64,000 nt of DNA, from NCBI RefSeq assembly GCF_003254505.1, contig NZ_QFYP01000001.1, positions 604,001 through 668,000 on the forward strand, written 5' to 3'. A model generated the notes under the pieces. That model saw only the letters and a program-made list of their open reading frames with translations. It was not told the DNA's origin and made no database searches. This document shows positions 1 to 8,252 of the stretch, in pieces. The translations under genes and the position numbers were made by a program. Within the stretch, counting starts at the first letter, position 1. The number at the start of each line of letters is the position of its first letter. The DNA comes from Phenylobacterium hankyongense (GTDB lineage: Bacteria > Pseudomonadota > Alphaproteobacteria > Caulobacterales > Caulobacteraceae).

Positions 1-906
1 CCAGTCGTTGCCCGCGCCGCCGTAGATGACGTCGTCGCCCTGCCCGCCGCGGAGGATCTCGTTCCCCGAGCCGCCGTTCAGCGTGTCGTTGCCGATGTTG
101 CCGTAGAGGATGTTGCCGCCGGCGTGGGCGGTGATCAGGTCATTGCCCTGGCCGCCGACCAGCCAGTCGTCGCCGCCGGAGCCGCCGTCGATGGTGTCGT
201 CGCCCCTGTTGCCGTTGATGTTGTCGAAGCCTGACCCGCCGACGATGGAGTCATTGCCGTCGTCGCCCCACAGGGTGTCGCCGCCCGACCAGCCGGTGAG
301 GGTGTCGTTCCCGGCGCCGGCATGGAGCTCGGGGGCCCCCGCGCCCGCGATCAGGCTGTCGTCGCCGGCGGAGGGGACCGTGTGCGACGGCCCGGGGTCC
401 GACGAGAACGGCGTGTCGAAATTGCCGAAGCTGCGAACATACTGAGAGATCGGCGTGCCGTAGCCGTCGCGCCAATCGACCGCGCCGCCGGATTCCAGGA
501 AGGTCTTCAGGTTCCAGACGCCGCCCAGATGGCCGCCGGCCAGCAGGCCGGAGGTGGTGATCGTGACGCCGCCGATCGTCTGGCCGACGTACTTCTCCAG
601 GCCCAGGGCGTTCAGGTCGTTGTCCACCTTGGTCAGCCACGCCTGCATGGCGGCGTCCTGGGCGATGGGCGATTGCAGGAAGGTGGCCGTGTCCACGACC
701 CCGAAGGACGCCGCCGTCGCGGTCCAGCCGCCGACGAAGTCGATCGCCGCGGTGCTGTCGCCGCCGTAGAACCCGACCGCCTGCAGCGCCTCCTCGCCGA
801 GCTGGAAGCGGCCCAGATAGCCGAGGCTGCTCACGAAGCCGTAGTTGTTCCCGGATTCGTTCTTACCCAGCGCGGAAAGTAGATCCTGGTAGGTTCCAGT
901 ACTCAT
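1..906 (-). CDS. RTX calcium-binding repeat protein with lysozyme-like N-terminus (partial)
   Basis: The reading frame opens at ATG 906 and runs off the left edge of the window without a stop, giving 302 residues. Residues 1-170 form a compact head with KNESGNNYG near the start (Glu17), then GRFQLGEEAL and a later Q/A/W-rich helix; this order resembles lysozyme or lytic transglycosylase folds, but that is inference. From about residue 181 the protein consists of glycine/aspartate nonapeptides of the GGxGxDxLx type (AGAGNDTLT, GGSGFDNIN, GGSGNEILR, GGQGDDVIY), the calcium-binding beta-roll of RTX proteins. Such proteins are usually secreted by type I systems through a C-terminal signal, which would lie outside the window. 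No signal peptide is seen. The repeats are clear; the enzymatic role of the head is not proven. Confidence 0.85.
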   Translation of the reverse strand, partial: MSTGTYQDLLSALGKNESGNNYGFVSSLGYLGRFQLGEEALQAVGFYGGDSTAAIDFVGGWTATAASFGVVDTATFLQSPIAQDAAMQAWLTKVDNDLNALGLEKYVGQTIGGVTITTSGLLAGGHLGGVWNLKTFLESGGAVDWRDGYGTPISQYVRSFGNFDTPFSSDPGPSHTVPSAGDDSLIAGAGAPELHAGAGNDTLTGWSGGDTLWGDDGNDSIVGGSGFDNINGNRGDDTIDGGSGGDDWLVGGQGNDLITAHAGGNILYGNIGNDTLNGGSGNEILRGGQGDDVIYGGAGNDW

Positions 907-1112
907 TCCGATCACACCCTTTTTCTGGAGCGCCGTTCCCGACAAACGCCATCAGCCTTCACCATGGCGAAGGCCCGCTAAGCTCAAGCTTGCTGATGAC
1001 TGACGGAAATATCGGCCCCCGGTTCGCCCGAACGACTGCAGATCGTCAGCCGAGGGCTTTTTTGGGGCGGTCTAATCTGCCCGCCGGTCAGGTGGGCGAT
1101 AAAGGTCGCCGG

Positions 1113-2642
1113 TCAGTGCGGAGCCTTCGTCCGGCTCCAGGCCGCGGCGGAGTCCTCGACGGGGCCGGTGGCGTCGATGACCGCCCAGTCGACCCGGCTG
1201 GTGTGGCGGGCGATCTGGTCGTGCAGGGTTTCAAGGGTGGCGTCCGAGGCGTCGCCGGTGCGCGCAGCGACGCGGGCCTCGAGCACCGGCACGGGCGCGT
1301 CCAGCCAGACGCCGTGGAACGGGACGCCGCACGCGCGGGCCAGTTGCTCAACCCGCGCCCGCAGCTCGGGATCGATAAAGGTGGCGTCCAGCACCACCGC
1401 CCGGCCGGCCTTCAGCAGCGCGCCGGCGTTGGCGAGCAGGGTGTCGTAGGAGCGGCGGTAGAACTGCGGCGCATAGGCGCTGTCCGGCAGGCGCTCGCCG
1501 GGCGGGACGTTCAGCAGCCGCTTGCGGATCTCGTCGGTGCGCAGGACCACCGCGCCGGGCGACGCGCCGAGCCCCGGCGCGACGGCCCGCGCGAAGCTGG
1601 ACTTGCCGGTCCCGGACAACCCGCCGACTGCCACCAGCACCGGCGGCGGCGGACTGAGGTGGGCGATCCCCGCCTCCACATAGGCCCGCGCCAGGACCGG
1701 ATCGCCGCTGTGGGCGGACACGTGGGCGCGCACCCCGGCCCGCACGGAGAGCATCAGCGGCAGCGCCGCGAGCCCCTCCCACAGCGCCGCGGGGAAGCTG
1801 CGCCCCGCCTCGTCCAGATAGGCCGACAGCACCCGCACCGCGGCGTCGCGGCGGCCCCGGAAGTCGAGGTCCATCAGCAGGAAGGCGAGGTCGTACTGGA
1901 CGTCGAGGTCGGAGAGCAGGTCGTTGAATTCGATGCAGTCGAAGAGCACCGGCCGGCCGGCCTCCACCAGGATGTTCCCCAGGTGCAGGTCGCCATGGCA
2001 GTGGCGCGAGAAGCCCATGGCGGCGCGCGCCTGCAGCAGCGGCTTCTGGCGTTCCAGCGCGGCGGCGGTCAGCCCGACCAGCGCCTCCACCCGCTCGGCC
2101 CCGAGCTGCGCCGCCAGCTCGCGCAGCAGCTGGGCGTTGGAGCCGACGGTGAAGGCCAGCGCGCTCCAGCCGCCTTCCGGCCGCAGCGGCGCATGAGCGT
2201 GGAAGCCGGCGATGGCGCGGCCCAGCGCCTCGGCCATTTCGCCGTCGATGGCCTCCGGGCGGGCGGCCAGCACCGCGCCGTCGTCGAAGCGGCGCATCTC
2301 CAGCACGAACTCCACCGTGGCGCCGGCGCCGTCGAGCTCCAGGCCGCCGGCCGCGGTGCGGGTGATCCTGCGCACCGCGCGGTAGATGTCGGGCGCGGCG
2401 GCGCGGTTGAACGCCAGCTCCCGGTCGAGCGCCCAGCGCCGCCGCTCGGGGGTGGAGAAGTCCACGTAGCCCAGGTCCACGTGGCGCTTCAGCTTGAAGG
2501 CGGCATCGCCGGCCAGGAAGATCCGCGCGCAGGCGGTCTCCACCGCGCGCTCCGAGCGGGCGGTGAACCAGGCGACGATCTCGGCTTCGCCCGGATCGCT
2601 CAAGCCCGGATCGCTCAAGGAAACAGCCTGCGGGTGGTCCAA
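1113..2642 (-). CDS. Aminoglycoside phosphotransferase-like / P-loop ATPase fusion protein
   Basis: This 509-residue protein joins two domains. Residues about 20-330 are an APH/choline-kinase-like fold with the catalytic loop HGDLHLGN at 216-223 and the metal-binding FDCIEFND stretch just after it. Residues about 335-505 are a P-loop kinase/ATPase with GLSGTGKS at 341-348. The fusion is common in Proteobacteria, where it is annotated as a bifunctional aminoglycoside phosphotransferase/ATP-binding protein; the substrate is unknown and antibiotic resistance should not be assumed. The chosen ATG lies 28 bp inside the end of pdxH, so the two are probably cotranscribed and coupled. TTG starts in two direct repeats of TTGAGCGATCCGGGC a few codons downstream are alternatives. 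Confidence 0.85.
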   Translation of the reverse strand: MDHPQAVSLSDPGLSDPGEAEIVAWFTARSERAVETACARIFLAGDAAFKLKRHVDLGYVDFSTPERRRWALDRELAFNRAAAPDIYRAVRRITRTAAGGLELDGAGATVEFVLEMRRFDDGAVLAARPEAIDGEMAEALGRAIAGFHAHAPLRPEGGWSALAFTVGSNAQLLRELAAQLGAERVEALVGLTAAALERQKPLLQARAAMGFSRHCHGDLHLGNILVEAGRPVLFDCIEFNDLLSDLDVQYDLAFLLMDLDFRGRRDAAVRVLSAYLDEAGRSFPAALWEGLAALPLMLSVRAGVRAHVSAHSGDPVLARAYVEAGIAHLSPPPPVLVAVGGLSGTGKSSFARAVAPGLGASPGAVVLRTDEIRKRLLNVPPGERLPDSAYAPQFYRRSYDTLLANAGALLKAGRAVVLDATFIDPELRARVEQLARACGVPFHGVWLDAPVPVLEARVAARTGDASDATLETLHDQIARHTSRVDWAVIDATGPVEDSAAAWSRTKAPH

Positions 2643-3280
2643 CCGTCGCCCGCCCGCTGGAACACGAGCCGCTCGTGCAGCCGGAACGGCCGGTCGCGCC
2701 AGAACTCCAGGGTCTCGGGCGCGACCCGGAAGCCGGACCAGTGCGGCGGGCGCGGCACCTTGCCGAGGCCGAACCGGAGCCCGAACTCGGCGATCTTCTT
2801 CTCGAACGCCAGCCGGTCGGGCAGCGGCCGCGACTGAGCCGAGGCCCAGGCGCCCAGTTGGGCGGGGCGCGCCCGGGTGGCCCAGTAGGCGTCGGCCTCC
2901 GCCGCGCTCACCGGCGACACGGTCCCGCGCACCCGCACCTGGCGGCGCAGGGACTTCCAGTGGAACAGCAGCGCGGCCTTGGGACTGGCGGCGAGCTGGC
3001 GGCCCTTGGCGCTCTCCAGGTTGGAATAGAAGACGAAGCCGCGGGCGTCGGCCTCCTTCAGCAGCACCATGCGCACGTCCGGTAGGCCGGCCTCGTCGAC
3101 GGTGGCCAGCGACATGGCGTTGGCGTCGTTCGGCTCGCGTTCGATCGCCTCCTTCATCCAGTCGGAGAACAGGGCGAACGGATCGTCCTCGCTGAGCAGC
3201 GGCGGCGGCTCGGCGGCCGTCACCTGCCGGACGTACTCGTCCTCGCTGGGCGACGGCGGGATGAAGGTCTTGTCGGTCAT
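2615..3280 (-). CDS. pdxH: Pyridoxamine 5'-phosphate oxidase
   Basis: The 221-residue product is a PdxH flavoprotein. It oxidises pyridoxamine or pyridoxine 5'-phosphate to pyridoxal 5'-phosphate with FMN and oxygen in the cytoplasm. Family marks include [22 protein letters not shown] (FMN/substrate region), [30 protein letters not shown], the SRPLPDR stretch, and the C-terminal tail ending RRLFP, which matches the conserved end of PdxH. The length is normal for the family. Its 3' end overlaps the start of the downstream phosphotransferase/ATPase gene. The gene is transcribed away from the J-domain gene, so the roughly 80 bp between them should hold both promoters. Confidence 0.95.
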   Translation of the reverse strand: MTDKTFIPPSPSEDEYVRQVTAAEPPPLLSEDDPFALFSDWMKEAIEREPNDANAMSLATVDEAGLPDVRMVLLKEADARGFVFYSNLESAKGRQLAASPKAALLFHWKSLRRQVRVRGTVSPVSAAEADAYWATRARPAQLGAWASAQSRPLPDRLAFEKKIAEFGLRFGLGKVPRPPHWSGFRVAPETLEFWRDRPFRLHERLVFQRAGDGWTTRRLFP

Positions 3281-3360
3281 CGCTGCGGATATAGCGCGAG
3301 GGGCGGCCGCTCTGCGAGGCTTAACGCGGCCTTGACCATGTGCCGGCTCTAGTGGCGCCG

Positions 3361-4047
3361 ATGGCGGCCGAATCCCCGATCACCCTGAGCGAAGCGCACG
3401 CCGTGCTGGGCGTGGCCCCAGCCGCCACGCCGGCCGAGATCCGCCGCGCCTTCCGCCAGGCCGCCAAGCAGGCGCACCCCGACCGCCCGGGCGGCGGAGC
3501 CGAGCGGTTCCGCCAGGTGGTCGACGCCTACCGCCGCCTGCAACGCCCGACGCACGCCATCATCCAGCCGCCCGCGCCCCGCGCCGAGGACGTCGCCCGC
3601 CTGGCCATCGATCCGCTGACCGCCCTGTGCGGCGGCTTCGTCGAGCACCGGCTGGAGGATGGGCGCACCCTGCGCATCGAGCTGCCGGCCGGCCTGCGGT
3701 CGGGCGATGCGGTGCGCGCCGGCGGCGCCGAGCTGGCGGTCGTGGTCCGCGGCGACGGCGCGATGATGGTCCGCGGCGATGACCTGTGGATCACCGTCGC
3801 GGTGCCGCCGCGCACGCTGTCGGAGGGCGGCCGCATCTCGCTGGAGACGCCGCTCGGCCGGCGGATCGTCTGGGTCACCCGCAAGGCCGGCGAGCGCGGC
3901 CTGGTGCGGCTGGTCGGCCAGGGCCTGCCGCCGCGCGGCCGCCACACCCAGGGCCACCTGTTCGTCCGGCTCGCGCCGCGCCAGGGGGAGACCCACTCCG
4001 CCGCCCGCACCCTGCTCCGCCGTTTCGCCGCCGCCTGGGCGGCCTAG
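3361..4047 (+). CDS. J-domain protein with DnaJ C-terminal-like domain
   Basis: This is a 228-residue short DnaJ relative. The N-terminal J domain spans about residues 8-65 with the diagnostic HPD tripeptide at 39-41 (QAHPDRPGG) and helix III/IV residues [11 protein letters not shown]. After a linker, residues about 85-220 resemble the substrate-binding C-terminal beta domains of DnaJ/CbpA ([40 protein letters not shown]). The Cys-rich zinc-finger of class I DnaJ is missing. It probably stimulates DnaK on a subset of substrates. I chose the ATG at 3361; an in-frame GTG at 3340 adds seven residues. The gene ends 37 bp before aroC and may share its transcript. Confidence 0.85.
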   Translation: MAAESPITLSEAHAVLGVAPAATPAEIRRAFRQAAKQAHPDRPGGGAERFRQVVDAYRRLQRPTHAIIQPPAPRAEDVARLAIDPLTALCGGFVEHRLEDGRTLRIELPAGLRSGDAVRAGGAELAVVVRGDGAMMVRGDDLWITVAVPPRTLSEGGRISLETPLGRRIVWVTRKAGERGLVRLVGQGLPPRGRHTQGHLFVRLAPRQGETHSAARTLLRRFAAAWAA

Positions 4048-4084
4048 TTTGTGAGCGGGCCGAGGTTCCGCTAGAAGCCCCGCC

Positions 4085-5206
4085 ATGTCGCACAACAGCT
4101 TCGGCCACCTGTTCCGCGTGACCACCTGGGGCGAGAGCCACGGTCCGGCCCTCGGCTGCGTCGTCGACGGTTGCCCCCCCGGCATCGCCCTCACAGAAGC
4201 CGAGATCCAGCAGTGGCTGGAGAAGCGCCGCCCCGGCCAGGGCAAGTTCGTCACCCAGCGCCAGGAGCCGGACGCGGTCCGCATCCTCTCCGGCGTCTTC
4301 TCCGACGAGCGCACCGACGGCCAGGTGACCACCGGCACGCCGATCTCGCTGATGATCGAGAATGTCGACCAGCGCAGCCGCGACTATTCGGAGATCGCCA
4401 CCGCCTTCCGGCCCGGCCACGCCGACTACGCCTACTTCGCCAAGTACGGGGTCCGCGACTACCGCGGCGGCGGCCGGCAGTCGGCGCGCGAGACCGCGGC
4501 GCGGGTGGCGGCCGGCGCCATCGCCCGCAAGGTGATCCCCGGCGTCACCATCCGCGGCGCGGTGGTGCAGATCGGACCGCATGCGGTCGCGCCCGAGCGC
4601 ATGGACTGGGACCAGACCCTGCAGAACCCGTTCTGGTGCCCCGACGCCGAGATGGTCCCGGTCTGGGAAGAGCACCTGGAGAAGATCCGCAAGGCCGGCT
4701 CCTCGACCGGCGCCATCGTGGCGGTGGAGGCGCTCGGCGTTCCGGCCGGCTGGGGCGCGCCGGTCTACGCCAAGCTGGACGCCGAACTCGCCGGGGCGAT
4801 GATGTCGATCAACGCCGCCAAGGGCGTCGAGATCGGCTCCGGCTTCGCGGCTGCGGCGCTGTCGGGCGAGGAGAACGCCGACGAGATGCGGGCCGGCAAC
4901 GACGGGCCCACGTTCCTGTCCAACCAGGCCGGCGGGATCCTCGGCGGCATCTCCACCGGCCAGCCGGTCACCGCGCGGGTGGCGTTCAAGCCCACCTCCT
5001 CGATCCTCACCCTGCGCCGCAGCCTCAACGAGGCCGGCGAGGAGATCGAGCTGCGCACCAAGGGCCGCCACGACCCCTGCGTCGGCATCCGCGCCGTGCC
5101 GGTGGTCGAGGCCATGGCCGCCTGCGTGCTGGCCGACGCCTTCCTGCGCCACCGCGGCCAGACCGGCGGCGGGGCCTTCGCGCCCGGCCAGCATCGGCGG
5201 ACCTGA
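4085..5206 (+). CDS. aroC: Chorismate synthase
   Basis: The product (373 aa) converts 5-enolpyruvylshikimate 3-phosphate to chorismate, the last step of the shikimate pathway, using reduced FMN as catalyst. The family signatures are intact: the N-terminal [16 protein letters not shown], the RPGHADYAY motif, [20 protein letters not shown], and the C-terminal region with [18 protein letters not shown]. Length is typical for bacterial AroC. Chorismate made here feeds the chorismate mutase and prephenate dehydrogenase genes about 13 kb downstream, which form a separate transcription unit. Confidence 0.97.
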   Translation: MSHNSFGHLFRVTTWGESHGPALGCVVDGCPPGIALTEAEIQQWLEKRRPGQGKFVTQRQEPDAVRILSGVFSDERTDGQVTTGTPISLMIENVDQRSRDYSEIATAFRPGHADYAYFAKYGVRDYRGGGRQSARETAARVAAGAIARKVIPGVTIRGAVVQIGPHAVAPERMDWDQTLQNPFWCPDAEMVPVWEEHLEKIRKAGSSTGAIVAVEALGVPAGWGAPVYAKLDAELAGAMMSINAAKGVEIGSGFAAAALSGEENADEMRAGNDGPTFLSNQAGGILGGISTGQPVTARVAFKPTSSILTLRRSLNEAGEEIELRTKGRHDPCVGIRAVPVVEAMAACVLADAFLRHRGQTGGGAFAPGQHRRT

Positions 5207-5330
5207 GGCCGGCCGCAGCGGCTGCACGCGGCGCGTGCGACCCAGGATTTCCTTGCAACTATAGGGACTTGGCGCGCCGGAGAAACAAGCACTACCCTTA
5301 GCGGACTCGCCCCTGGGACGAACTCCGCCT

Positions 5331-5846
5331 GTGCGCTACGAACGTCTCAGAGTGCTGCTGGTCGACGACAACCACCACATGCGCGCCCTGCTGGCCGAGG
5401 TGCTGCGCGCGATCGGCGTGCGCGAGATCCATGAAGCCGGGGACGGTGTCGAGGGCATGCAGATGCTGCGCGACCATCCGGTGGACGTGGTGATGACCGA
5501 CCTGTCGATGCCGGCCATGGACGGACTGGAGTTCGTGCGCCTGATCCGCAGCTCCGCCGACAGTCCCAACCTGATGGTTCCGGTGATCGTGGTCAGCGGC
5601 CGCTCCACCGCCAAGGCCGTGCTGGAGACCCGTGACGCCGGCGCCAACGAGTTCCTGGCCAAGCCGATCACCGCCCGCGGAGTGATCGACCGCATCCACC
5701 AGGTCGTCGAGCATGCGCGACCGTACGTGAAGATCGAGGGCTATTTCGGTCCCGACCGCCGGCGCCGGCAGGATCCGGCGCACGCGGCGCCGTGGCGGCG
5801 GGCCGGCGACGAGGCGCTGCCAAAGGCCGCAGCCGCCGAGGGCTAG
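5331..5846 (+). CDS. Single-domain CheY-like response regulator with basic C-terminal tail
   Basis: Residues 5-125 form a receiver domain: acidic pair D12-D13 (LLVDDN), predicted phosphoacceptor D57 (VVMTDLSMPAMDG), the switch Ser at S89 (VIVVSGR) and K111 (FLAKPIT). No DNA-binding or enzymatic output domain follows. Instead there is a short tail with EGYFGPDRRRRQDP, a motif typical of a widespread alphaproteobacterial group of stand-alone receivers. It starts at GTG 5331, since no upstream in-frame start precedes the receiver closely. Its partner kinase is not adjacent. A role in motility or cell-cycle phosphorelay is possible but not shown. Confidence 0.88.
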   Translation: MRYERLRVLLVDDNHHMRALLAEVLRAIGVREIHEAGDGVEGMQMLRDHPVDVVMTDLSMPAMDGLEFVRLIRSSADSPNLMVPVIVVSGRSTAKAVLETRDAGANEFLAKPITARGVIDRIHQVVEHARPYVKIEGYFGPDRRRRQDPAHAAPWRRAGDEALPKAAAAEG

Positions 5847-5906
5847 TCCGCCATTTTTCGGCGACCGTGGTCTGGCACTATCCCTGCCTCGCCCGGGGAA
5901 ACCGCC

Positions 5907-6125
5907 ATGTCCGTCCCGTCCATCGCCTTTCGCACAGCCCTCCTGGGCGCCGTCGCCGTCCTGCTGTCGGGCTGCCTGGTCGCAGCCGTGGGCGGCGCGG
6001 CCGTCGGCGTGGCGGGCGCTGCGGTCGGGGTGACGGCGAAGGGGGTCGGCATGGCGGCCCGCGGCACGGGCGCCGTGGTCGGCGCGGTGATCCCGGGCGG
6101 CCACAAGGACGAGTCGCAGCGCTAG
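5907..6125 (+). CDS. Small glycine-zipper lipoprotein
   Basis: This 72-residue protein has a hydrophobic leader followed by a lipobox LLSGC, so Cys22 should be lipidated and the signal peptidase II product is only about 50 residues. The mature part is almost entirely Gly/Ala/Val in a glycine-zipper-like pattern (GGAAVGVAGAAVGVTAKGVG), ending with a short charged tail. The protein is probably membrane associated. Function is unknown. It is a good ORF despite its size because of the clean lipobox and start at ATG 5907. Confidence 0.72.
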   Translation: MSVPSIAFRTALLGAVAVLLSGCLVAAVGGAAVGVAGAAVGVTAKGVGMAARGTGAVVGAVIPGGHKDESQR

Positions 6126-6135
6126 AGGCCGCGCC

Positions 6136-6513
6136 TCAGCCGACGAGCAGGGCGCAGCTCTCGCCGATGGTCGGGCGCGAGACCACGATCCGCGACAGGC
6201 CGGGGAACTCCGGCTTCAGCCGCTCGGCGAAATAGACGCACAGCCGCTCCAGGGTCGGGCTCTCGAGGCCGGGCTTCTCGTTCAGCAGGCCATGGTCGAG
6301 CTCGCCGGCGATGGCGCGCAGCGCCCGGTCGAGCTCCGCCAGGTCCGCCACCCAGCCGACCGGCTGCACGGCCTCGCCGCGGACGGTGGCCTCCACGCGG
6401 AAGGAGTGGCCGTGCAGGCGCGTGTACGGGCTGCCCTCGGCGCCGCCGGCGGGCAGGTGGTGGGCCGCGTCGAAGCCGGCGGCCTTGGTGATCTCGAAAA
6501 TGTTTGGGCTCAT
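6136..6513 (-). CDS. queD: QueD-like 6-carboxytetrahydropterin synthase
   Basis: This 125-residue member of the PTPS/QueD family converts 7,8-dihydroneopterin triphosphate to 6-carboxytetrahydropterin, step two of preQ0 synthesis. Zinc ligands are visible as H18 in FDAAHH and H34/H36 in RLHGHSF; the Asp-His pair appears in ELDHGLLN and the late Glu in TIGES. The position of the E. coli nucleophilic Cys27 (just before the LHGH motif) is occupied by Tyr30 (SPYTRLHGH), so the catalytic cysteine appears absent. The gene is 33 bp downstream of queE in a queC-queE-queD operon, which supports the pathway assignment. Divergent chemistry or a different PTPS subclass is possible. Confidence 0.88.
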   Translation of the reverse strand: MSPNIFEITKAAGFDAAHHLPAGGAEGSPYTRLHGHSFRVEATVRGEAVQPVGWVADLAELDRALRAIAGELDHGLLNEKPGLESPTLERLCVYFAERLKPEFPGLSRIVVSRPTIGESCALLVG

Positions 6514-6546
6514 CAGATGGTTGGGGCTTCGCGGAGGACCTGAGCC

Positions 6547-7179
6547 TCAGGCGATGCCGAGGTATTTGTGCGTCTGCACGCTTAAACGCCAGCGGGGGTG
6601 TGCGAGGCAATAGGCGATCGCAGCCTGGGTGTTTTCCGCCCGCGCCGGGCCGTCCATCGGCTGCAGCAGGAAGCGCTCGAACGCCAGGTGCTCGAACTGG
6701 GCGGGATCGACCCCGGACTGCGGGAACACCAGCTTCAGTTCCTGGCCGCTGGTCTGGGCGAGCGGCGCGTCGGCCTTGGGGCTGACGCAGATCCAGTCGA
6801 CGCCCGGCGGCGCCGGTAAGGTCCCGTTGGTCTCCAGCGCCAGGGCGAAGCCGCGGGCGTGCAGCGCCGCGATCAAGGCCTCGTCCAGTTGCAGCAGCGG
6901 CTCGCCGCCGGTCAGCACCACCAGCCGGTCGTCAGGGCCGCCCGTCCAGGCCGCCTCCACCGCCTCGGCCAGCGCCTCCGGCGTCGCGAACCGCCCGCCT
7001 TCCGGACCGTCCATGCCCACGAAGTCGGTGTCGCAGAAGGTGCAGACCGCGCTCGCCCGATCCTGCTCGCGCCCGGACCACAGGTTGCAGCCGGCGAAGC
7101 GGCAGAACACCGCCGGCCGGCCGGCCTGGCCGCCCTCGCCCTGCAGGGTGAGGAAGATCTCCTTGACCGCGTAGCTCAT
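6547..7179 (-). CDS. queE: 7-carboxy-7-deazaguanine synthase (radical SAM)
   Basis: The 210-residue QueE catalyses the radical SAM ring contraction of 6-carboxytetrahydropterin to 7-carboxy-7-deazaguanine. The N-terminus [11 protein letters not shown] is typical. The iron-sulfur motif is the expanded CX14CX2C form (CNLWSG...CTFC) known for one QueE subgroup, rather than the classic CX3CX2[11 protein letters not shown] is the SAM-binding GGE motif, and ETNGT and SPKA motifs follow. The start is ATG 7179, which overlaps the queC stop as ATGA, so translation is coupled. Longer upstream reading in this frame is inside queC and is not real. Confidence 0.94.
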   Translation of the reverse strand: MSYAVKEIFLTLQGEGGQAGRPAVFCRFAGCNLWSGREQDRASAVCTFCDTDFVGMDGPEGGRFATPEALAEAVEAAWTGGPDDRLVVLTGGEPLLQLDEALIAALHARGFALALETNGTLPAPPGVDWICVSPKADAPLAQTSGQELKLVFPQSGVDPAQFEHLAFERFLLQPMDGPARAENTQAAIAYCLAHPRWRLSVQTHKYLGIA

Positions 7180-7913
7180 GGCTCGACGACCTCGGCGTGC
7201 AGCACCGGACGGCCCTCGGCCACCCAGTCCGCCCAGCCGCGGGCCCGCAGCTCGCAGGCCGGGCAGGTTCCACAGCCGTAACCCCAGGGATGGCGGTGCT
7301 CGCGATCCCCAAGATAGCAGGTGTGGCTGTCCTCCAGGATCACGTCCACCAGCGACTCGCCGCCCAGCGCCTTGGCCAGCGACCAGGTCTGCGCCTTGGT
7401 GAGCCACATCAAGGGCGTCTCGACCCGGAAGTCCTGCGCCATGCCGAGGTTGAGGGCGCTCTGCATGGCGTCCAGCGTATCGCGCCGGCAGTCGGGATAG
7501 CCGGAGAAATCGGTCTCGCACATGCCGCCCACCAGCACCTGCAGGCCGCGCCGGTCCGCGAGCGCGGCGGCATAGACCAGGAAGGCCAGGTTGCGGCCCG
7601 GCACGAAGGTCGAGGGCAAGCCCTTGGAGGTCATCTCGATGGCGCGCTCCGCGGTCAGGGCCGACTGCGCCACCGCGCCGAACCCGCGCATCTCCAGCAC
7701 ATGGTCTTCCCCCAGCCGCGGGGCCCAGTCGGGGAACCGCTCGCTCACGCGGGCCCGTACGCCGGCGCGGGCCTGCAGCTCCACCGAATGCCGCTGGCCG
7801 TAGTCGAAGCCCACCGTCTCGACGCGCGCATAGCGGTCGAGGGCCCAGGCCAGGCAGACGGTGGAATCCTGGCCGCCGGAGAAGAGCACGAGGGCGCCTG
7901 ATGTGTCGATCAT
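7176..7913 (-). CDS. queC: 7-cyano-7-deazaguanine synthase
   Basis: QueC (about 245 aa) uses ATP and ammonia to convert 7-carboxy-7-deazaguanine to preQ0. The pyrophosphatase P-loop LFSGGQDST lies near the N-terminus. FDYGQRH, the VPGRN motif, and the C-terminal zinc cluster CYLGD...GCGTCPAC (four cysteines) are all present. The start is taken at the ATG beginning [12 protein letters not shown]; an ATG three codons upstream and further in-frame codons up to 7970 are alternatives. It is first in the queCED operon, transcribed divergently from the first TonB receptor. The downstream enzyme QueF or Tgt is not in the window. Confidence 0.94.
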   Translation of the reverse strand: MIDTSGALVLFSGGQDSTVCLAWALDRYARVETVGFDYGQRHSVELQARAGVRARVSERFPDWAPRLGEDHVLEMRGFGAVAQSALTAERAIEMTSKGLPSTFVPGRNLAFLVYAAALADRRGLQVLVGGMCETDFSGYPDCRRDTLDAMQSALNLGMAQDFRVETPLMWLTKAQTWSLAKALGGESLVDVILEDSHTCYLGDREHRHPWGYGCGTCPACELRARGWADWVAEGRPVLHAEVVEP

Positions 7914-8252
7914 CGGCCCCATATGCGCGCTGCGGGGCCGCTGGGGAAGGCGGCCCAGTCTAGTGTTCACGCCCCGCGTCAGTGAGCAAGGTTCACTTGG
8001 ATTGACGCAAGGTAACGAGCCGCTACGCCCGCCAAGACCATCGCATCCTGAAGTTCAGTTTTTGACGTAACCGCGTTATTCTATGCTTTCCGGGCGTGAA
8101 ACTGCTGTTTTCGCACAATCTTGCCGCGGAACTGAACGTTTTAGGCTTCGACATAGCTCAGACACAGTTGACAGAACTGCAACATCGACTGAGCTTTGTT
8201 CCCGGCGTAACGGACCGCAACAGAGTCCGGGCGCCCCACTGGGAGGAATACG

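Noticed and set aside
1113..2642. Antibiotic resistance through the aminoglycoside phosphotransferase-like domain
   Set aside because: The fusion with a P-loop ATPase is a general bacterial family; no evidence ties it to drug modification.
3310..3325. TTAA-N7-TTGA near the J-domain gene as a CtrA site
   Set aside because: Two of eight informative bases are not fully matched in context, there is no cell-cycle link, and chance matches of this quality are expected.
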